Source of the DNA: Endozoicomonadaceae bacterium
GTDB taxonomy: Bacteria > Pseudomonadota > Gammaproteobacteria > Pseudomonadales > Endozoicomonadaceae
DNA: 9,770 nucleotides
Assembly (NCBI GenBank): GCA_023146365.1
Contig: JAGLCE010000080.1
Coordinates: forward strand, 1-9,770
Direction: 5' to 3'
Positions 6,324 through 9,770 of the stretch are shown piece by piece. How positions within the stretch are numbered: position 1 is the stretch's first letter; each line of letters starts with the position of its first letter. The position numbers and the translations under genes were made by a program. The notes beneath the pieces are model-generated. The model had not been told where the DNA came from and made no database searches. It saw only the letters and a list, made by a program, of their open reading frames with translations.

Positions 6324-6445
6324 ACTGGTGAGTTTGATAATCCCCTTAACAACCTCGTTAGTTAGGTCAGCAATGACCTTAATACTTGTGTTTTGATCTG
6401 ATGGTTTTCGCCCGCAATACTTCCCCTAGTATGCGGGTTTCTTTT
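6321..6445 (+). ncRNA. Candidate small RNA or long structured 3' UTR
   Basis: No credible protein is encoded here, yet the RNA would be structured. AGGTCA-GCAA-TGACCT (6364-6379) forms a perfect six-bp stem closed by a GNRA tetraloop, and the segment ends in a strong intrinsic terminator (6411-6445). The 5' end is a guess from the TAATAC/palindrome element; the RNA may instead be processed from the 3' UTR of the hydrolase gene, which ends 208 bases before the terminator. It matches no RNA family that I can name. Confidence 0.3.
6411..6445 (+). terminator. Rho-independent terminator
   Basis: CCCGCA (6411-6416) and TACT (6418-6421) pair with AGTA (6428-6431) and TGCGGG (6432-6437), leaving one bulged A and a six-base loop, TCCCCT. 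TTTCTTTT follows directly. It works only on the plus strand, since the other side lacks a T run. It would end transcription from the hydrolase gene or from a small RNA promoter. Confidence 0.85.
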
Positions 6446-6701
6446 ATGCCCCGAAAAATCTTGCCTCCTCTTGCCTATCAGCCACGTCTACCTATTATGA
6501 CAAAAAATAACAGCACGTCTGGGGTATACGGCACGTCAGATTGGGATATACGGCATATCAGGTTGGATCTATTCAATGACCACATTTAGCGACATAGAAC
6601 ACGATGAACACTAAACCAGAAAATATCAGTCTGAAGTGAGTCAACCGCTCGTTGAGTGATTAACTAATTTTTTTGGCTGAGAAACGGTTTTTAGAGACTC
6701 A
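6446..6701. other. Intergenic stretch without a supported gene
   Basis: After the terminator, no ORF with start signals is seen. The segment contains a degenerate 22-bp tandem repeat (6521-6564) and a weak hairpin, TCAAC-CGCTC-GTTGA (6641-6655). On the plus strand a T run follows the hairpin 13 bases on (from 6668). I see no clear terminator for the minus-strand transporter that ends at 6702. Confidence 0.5.
6521..6564. repeat. Degenerate 22-bp tandem repeat, two copies
   Basis: Units 6521-6542 and 6543-6564 match at 18 of 22 positions, both containing TATACGGCA and TCAG. The motif GCACGTC also appears just before, at 6513-6519, out of register. Function unknown; it may be a fragment of a larger dispersed intergenic repeat. 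Confidence 0.7.
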
Positions 6702-8441
6702 TTAAAGATAAAACCAGGAAATCATAAAAATGGAAACACTGGAATAAGCCAGCATGATGGGAAAGCCAGCACGGAGGTAATCGGTTGACCGATAATTACC
6801 AGAGCTATAGACCATCAGGTTCGTTTGGTATCCCACAGGTGTAAGAAAGCTACAACTGGCGGCAAATGCAACGGTCATGATAAAAGCCTCAGGTTTAACA
6901 TCCAAAACCTGCGCCAAGCCTAACGCAAGAGGAAAAGATAAGGCCGCAGCGACGTTATTCGTCACTACCTCAGTTAAAATCATTGTAATGAGAAAGAGAC
7001 CGGCCATTACCATCCAAGGCTGAAAATCCTGCAAATATATCGCTGCATATTCAGCAACGGCATGAACAGTGCCATCACTAGTAAAAACCTGAGCAATACC
7101 CAAGGCAGAGCCAATGACAGCAATCAACTCAAAAGGAATCTTATTTCGCAGCTCTTCCAATCGAGTGTAACCAACCAGCAAATATATGATGAAAATACCT
7201 ATCAGCCCTTCCAAAAGATTAAACACGTTCATGATCGATCCTGCCAGCACAAACAGGAATAAAGAGATACTGATGAGACTGTTACGTATATCAAGGCTGC
7301 CACTAGCCACATGCTCTCTAAGAACATGGAAATCCGTCGTCTCTTCACTCATCGCCCGGAAGTCATCTCCGGTTGCCAACAACAACCGATCCCCCACCCG
7401 CAGGCAAACATTAGATAATTTGCCGGTTAGCTCTTCATTGCCACGACTAAGAGCGACCGCAGTAGCATCATATCTCACACGCAGACCAATATTACGAACA
7501 CACTTTCGCGCTAAATACGAACCAGAAGCGATAACCACTTCAGTAAGATTACCCACCGGAACCCTCTCCTCTTCGGTCAGCAGAACCAGCCCTGAAAAGC
7601 GATCCATCTCCGAAAAGAAGTCCGGATCACCGTTAAAAATCAAAATATCATTGGCATGGAGGCGACGACTGGGGCAGATCGGCGTAATCAGACGCCCTTC
7701 GCGCCATATCTCAATGAGGAATATACCCTCTAGATCACGTAATCCGTTGTCCTGGATACTTTTTCCGATCAGTGGCGAGTTTTCCTCAACGCGAGCCTCC
7801 ATCAAAAACTTGTTATAGGATTCTGATAACTGATCAGTATTTGGCAGCAGGTACTTACCGGTTACCACTAGCATAATCAAAACCACTATGACGACCGGTA
7901 GCCCAATCTGAAAAAAATCACCAAACTCCAGTGGCTCAAGACCGGCGTTAACAACAAAACTGTTGATAATGAGATTGGTGGATGTACCAATCAACGTCAA
8001 CATTCCACCGGCAACGGCACTGTAGGATAATGGGATCAGCAAGCGCGATGCCGCATGCCGTTTCTGATTTGCCACTTTACCCATAAACGCAGCGACAATG
8101 GCGGTATTGTTGAGCATGGAGGATAAAAAAGCGGTCATAGTACACAAGCGAAACAACGCCATACGATAGCCACAATCGAGCGCATGCCGTGTCGCCATTT
8201 CTATAAAGCGGTTTTTCCCAAGAACAATGGAAACGAGTAACAATAGAACCAGAGTCATTAAAACAGGATTCACGAAGTTCGCCAGTGCCTCACCCACTGT
8301 CAGCTGACCCGTGAAAATGAAATAAAGGAGAGCAACGGAAAAAACTTGACCCGCACGCCACCGATTGCTGATTAAGGCCGCCAGAATAAAAAATAGTATC
8401 GAACCATTAATCCACGACACGAATTGAGAAAAAGTATCCAT
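6702..8441 (-). CDS. SLC13/DASS-type anion permease with two RCK_C (TrkA-C) domains
   Basis: This is a predicted inner-membrane, probably sodium-coupled anion transporter of the ion transporter superfamily. At 579 residues it has the split layout of this subgroup. An N-terminal membrane half (about 1-200) carries LNNTAIVAAFM (110-120) and GTSTNLIIN (152-160). Two soluble RCK_C domains follow (about 217-283 and 290-362), then a second membrane half (about 387-579) with TNNVAAAL (494-501) and TPVGYQTNLMVY (534-545). The paired Asn-Thr motifs are the family's Na+/substrate-binding tips. Relatives include sulfate transporters of algae and cyanobacteria, but sequence alone does not fix the substrate, which could be sulfate or a dicarboxylate. 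RCK_C domains usually bind small ligands, suggesting allosteric control. It lies 110 bases downstream of the HD-domain gene on the same strand, so co-transcription is possible. A near-palindrome covers its ribosome binding region. Confidence 0.88.
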   Translation of the reverse strand: MDTFSQFVSWINGSILFFILAALISNRWRAGQVFSVALLYFIFTGQLTVGEALANFVNPVLMTLVLLLLVSIVLGKNRFIEMATRHALDCGYRMALFRLCTMTAFLSSMLNNTAIVAAFMGKVANQKRHAASRLLIPLSYSAVAGGMLTLIGTSTNLIINSFVVNAGLEPLEFGDFFQIGLPVVIVVLIMLVVTGKYLLPNTDQLSESYNKFLMEARVEENSPLIGKSIQDNGLRDLEGIFLIEIWREGRLITPICPSRRLHANDILIFNGDPDFFSEMDRFSGLVLLTEEERVPVGNLTEVVIASGSYLARKCVRNIGLRVRYDATAVALSRGNEELTGKLSNVCLRVGDRLLLATGDDFRAMSEETTDFHVLREHVASGSLDIRNSLISISLFLFVLAGSIMNVFNLLEGLIGIFIIYLLVGYTRLEELRNKIPFELIAVIGSALGIAQVFTSDGTVHAVAEYAAIYLQDFQPWMVMAGLFLITMILTEVVTNNVAAALSFPLALGLAQVLDVKPEAFIMTVAFAASCSFLTPVGYQTNLMVYSSGNYRSTDYLRAGFPIMLAYSSVSIFMISWFYL

Positions 8442-8442
8442 T

Positions 8443-8456
8443 AACCATCCATGGTT
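8443..8456 (-). promoter_or_regulatory. Hairpin over the transporter ribosome binding site
   Basis: The minus strand reads AACCA-TGGA-TGGTT, a five-bp stem with a four-base loop, one base before the transporter ATG. The only SD-like sequence, GGATGG, falls in the loop and the 3' arm. The stem is weak, so at most it would tune translation. Confidence 0.35.
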
Positions 8457-8551
8457 TAGTCATCAATAAATAGAGAGACTGAGAATAATAAAAGCATATT
8501 ACCTTAGTTTAGATGAATGTAGTATCGTGACACTGAAACGCTGACAATTAT

Positions 8552-9127
8552 TCATCGAAACGCATCCACAAAGTCAATCATGGTCGGTGTGCCATTCAAC
8601 AACTCTTGCAATAGCGTATCGGCGGCCTGCCAATTGAGATAGGGATACTTTTTTGACGAATCTTTGACTAATTCCTTGAACGTTTTCTGTCGCTCATAGA
8701 AAATATGCTGACTGACGCCTCCCTTTCCTTCACTACTAATAAATTTCATCGCTTCCATAATATCTGCGAGCTTGGCAATCCGCTTTAACTCATCTTTCAG
8801 ATTATCTTTAAAGGCCTTGTATTCAGGGCAAAGCGATTCTTCTATTTGTTCAAGCGGACTGTCACCTTCAGGAAATGATGCCTCAAGTCGGCGTTTGAGC
8901 GGTGTTGCCAGATCGCCCGTCAATGTTTCAGGCATATCGTGCCACAAACAGAACTGTAGTAAAGCGAGCTTTTCATCCGTTGCAATGGATGGATAGATAA
9001 TATTCGCCAACGCTGAAGCGTACATTGTGACCAGAAAAGAGTGCTCGGCTATTGATGGATAGCGGTAACAGGATACAGAGTGCCAGCGAGTGACATCTGC
9101 GCTTCGTGCAATATCGTATATATTCAT
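8552..9127 (-). CDS. HD-domain 5'-deoxynucleotidase, YfbR-like
   Basis: This is a predicted metal-dependent phosphohydrolase. YfbR of E. coli removes phosphate from deoxynucleoside 5'-monophosphates, balancing nucleotide pools in the cytoplasm. The 191-residue product keeps the family pattern: Arg-Trp near residues 14-15, AEHS with His29, the HD pair His63-Asp64 in WHDMPETLTGDLATPLKR, and Asp122 in KLADIMEA. These four metal ligands (His, His, Asp, Asp) correspond to those of YfbR. I chose the ATG at 9127 because GAGGG lies four bases upstream (9136-9132) and the start MNIYDIARSADVTRW suits the family; a TTG at 9142 would add five residues. The sequence has diverged considerably from E. coli YfbR, so substrate range is inferred. 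The transporter gene follows on the same strand. Confidence 0.85.
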   Translation of the reverse strand: MNIYDIARSADVTRWHSVSCYRYPSIAEHSFLVTMYASALANIIYPSIATDEKLALLQFCLWHDMPETLTGDLATPLKRRLEASFPEGDSPLEQIEESLCPEYKAFKDNLKDELKRIAKLADIMEAMKFISSEGKGGVSQHIFYERQKTFKELVKDSSKKYPYLNWQAADTLLQELLNGTPTMIDFVDAFR

Positions 9128-9142
9128 AAAACCCTCAAACAC

Positions 9143-9358
9143 AAGATAAATTCAATTCATTCGATCAATGTACACTTGTTTTTATTGGATTTTATCACTA
9201 CAGCCCAGTTAAGCATCAAAATTTCCAATTGCCTAAGATCTGGCGAGGTATTTTCGAATGTTTTACCTCCAATCAGGTGTTAAGTAGGTCGTAAATCGAT
9301 CGACGATTGATCAAATTATCGCTGAAGACCGTATCAGAAACGGGAAAACTCCACGTCG
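9143..9358. other. Divergent intergenic region with short inverted repeats
   Basis: The stretch separates the minus-strand HD-domain gene from the plus-strand DUF2288 gene. It contains two modest inverted repeats: GAGGTA (9245-9250) facing TACCTC (9264-9269), and AATCG (9294-9298) facing CGATT (9304-9308), the latter next to TTGATCAA. No T run follows either, so they are not terminators. I cannot place the HD gene's promoter with confidence. Confidence 0.4.
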
Positions 9359-9389
9359 TTGCGAAAAAGCACAACCTTTCAGGTAGAAT
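9359..9389 (+). promoter_or_regulatory. Candidate promoter of the DUF2288 gene
   Basis: TTGCGA (9359-9364) and TAGAAT (9384-9389) resemble -35 and -10 hexamers but are separated by 19 bp, wider than ideal. The -10 lies 32 bases before the ATG, giving a short leader with GGAG (9413-9416) as SD. Confidence 0.4.
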
Positions 9390-9421
9390 GCTAACTGGTT
9401 TGTCATAGCCATGGAGTCAAT

Positions 9422-9760
9422 ATGCCATCAACGCCCAAATCCGTTCTCGAACACAAAAGGTTAATCAACCAGCAGACTGGCAAAATCCCTTGGCATGATT
9501 TACAACGATATTTTGCCGCTGGACAAACCTTGCACGTCACGCTCGGGCTTGCTCTTATCGATGTTGCACTCTCCATGAACAAAGATGACCGCACATTAAT
9601 TGAGCAATGGATGTGCAGTGGCTCGCTGCGTGCTGTCAGTGATGACGAGGCGAAAGCGTGGTTTGAACAAGATACAAGTGTATGGGCGGTGACAATAGCT
9701 CCCTGGGTATTGGTACAACCTGAAAAGAGTGCCCCTTCTTTAAAACAATGCTCGTTCTAA
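9422..9760 (+). CDS. DUF2288 family protein
   Basis: The 112-residue product matches the small, uncharacterised DUF2288 family. The recognisable run is 'Lys-Ile-Pro-Trp-x-x-Leu-Gln-Arg-x-Phe-Ala-x-Gly' (about 21-34). It is followed by 'Val-x-x-Gly-Leu-x-Leu-Ile-Asp-Val-Ala' (39-49), an acidic-helical middle with IEQWMCSGSL (60-69), and the conserved ending 'Trp-Ala-Val-x-Ile-Ala-Pro-Trp-Val-Leu-Val-Gln' (88-99). The length is close to the usual 100 or so residues. There is no signal peptide or membrane segment, so a cytoplasmic location is likely. No function is established to my knowledge. The ATG is preceded by GGAG five bases upstream and by a possible promoter; the gene is divergent from the HD-domain gene, with about 290 bases between them, and appears monocistronic within the window. 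Confidence 0.85.
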   Translation: MPSTPKSVLEHKRLINQQTGKIPWHDLQRYFAAGQTLHVTLGLALIDVALSMNKDDRTLIEQWMCSGSLRAVSDDEAKAWFEQDTSVWAVTIAPWVLVQPEKSAPSLKQCSF

Positions 9761-9770
9761 CTCTGAAGAT

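Noticed and set aside
6386..6589. 67-codon open frame between the hydrolase and the transporter
   Set aside because: It would be read through a strong intrinsic terminator, lacks an SD and has no recognisable domain.
7186..7818. 210-codon open frame on the plus strand
   Set aside because: It is antisense to the transporter's soluble domains, Arg/Ser-rich and without start signals.
8552..9127. HD-domain protein as a phage-defence nucleotidase (dNTP depletion)
   Set aside because: The motifs fit housekeeping YfbR-type 5'-deoxynucleotidases, and no defence partner, mobile element or toxin gene lies nearby.

Overview
The window looks like ordinary chromosome from a gammaproteobacterium of moderate GC, probably marine or related to Pseudomonas/Oceanospirillales. 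The placement rests on an etfBA pair facing a gene for ETF:ubiquinone oxidoreductase (ETF-QO), an ETF-QO N-terminus of the Pseudomonas type (Met-Glu-Arg-Glu-x-Met-Glu-Phe), and neighbours from the mainly proteobacterial DUF1285, DUF2288 and YfbR-like families. Genus cannot be fixed from the sequence alone.

Layout. Bases 3-400 hold the 3' end of an unrecognised gene and, overlapping it at ATGA, a 71-residue ORF with faint similarity to the NusG N-terminal domain. A non-coding stretch follows with a 12-bp tandem repeat and a large-loop hairpin. Minus-strand etfB and etfA (2421 down to 746) overlap by one base and end at a probable terminator (707-733). A 490-bp divergent control region separates them from plus-strand ETF-QO (2912-4567). 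It holds a duplicated 24-bp block, a PsrA-like inverted repeat and a duplicated 10-bp leader element. A DUF1285 gene (minus) converges on ETF-QO. It is divergent from a permuted NlpC/P60-type (YiiX-like) cysteine hydrolase gene (5306-6202). Bases 6203-6701 have no credible gene but contain a GNRA hairpin, a strong terminator and a small repeat, and may encode a small RNA. An SLC13-type transporter with two inserted RCK_C domains (8441 down to 6702) lies downstream of an HD-domain 5'-deoxynucleotidase (9127 down to 8552). A DUF2288 gene (9422-9760) closes the window.

How the genes work together. EtfA and EtfB form the soluble flavoprotein that collects electrons from acyl-CoA and other flavin dehydrogenases, and ETF-QO passes them to ubiquinone in the membrane. 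The shared control region implies coordinate control, plausibly by fatty-acid supply. The remaining genes look like independent housekeeping or uncharacterised conserved genes. I see no tRNA, rRNA, CRISPR array, insertion sequence, phage gene or defence system. The best leads are the unexplained structures in the non-coding stretches and the small gene at the left edge; none amounts to a clearly new system.
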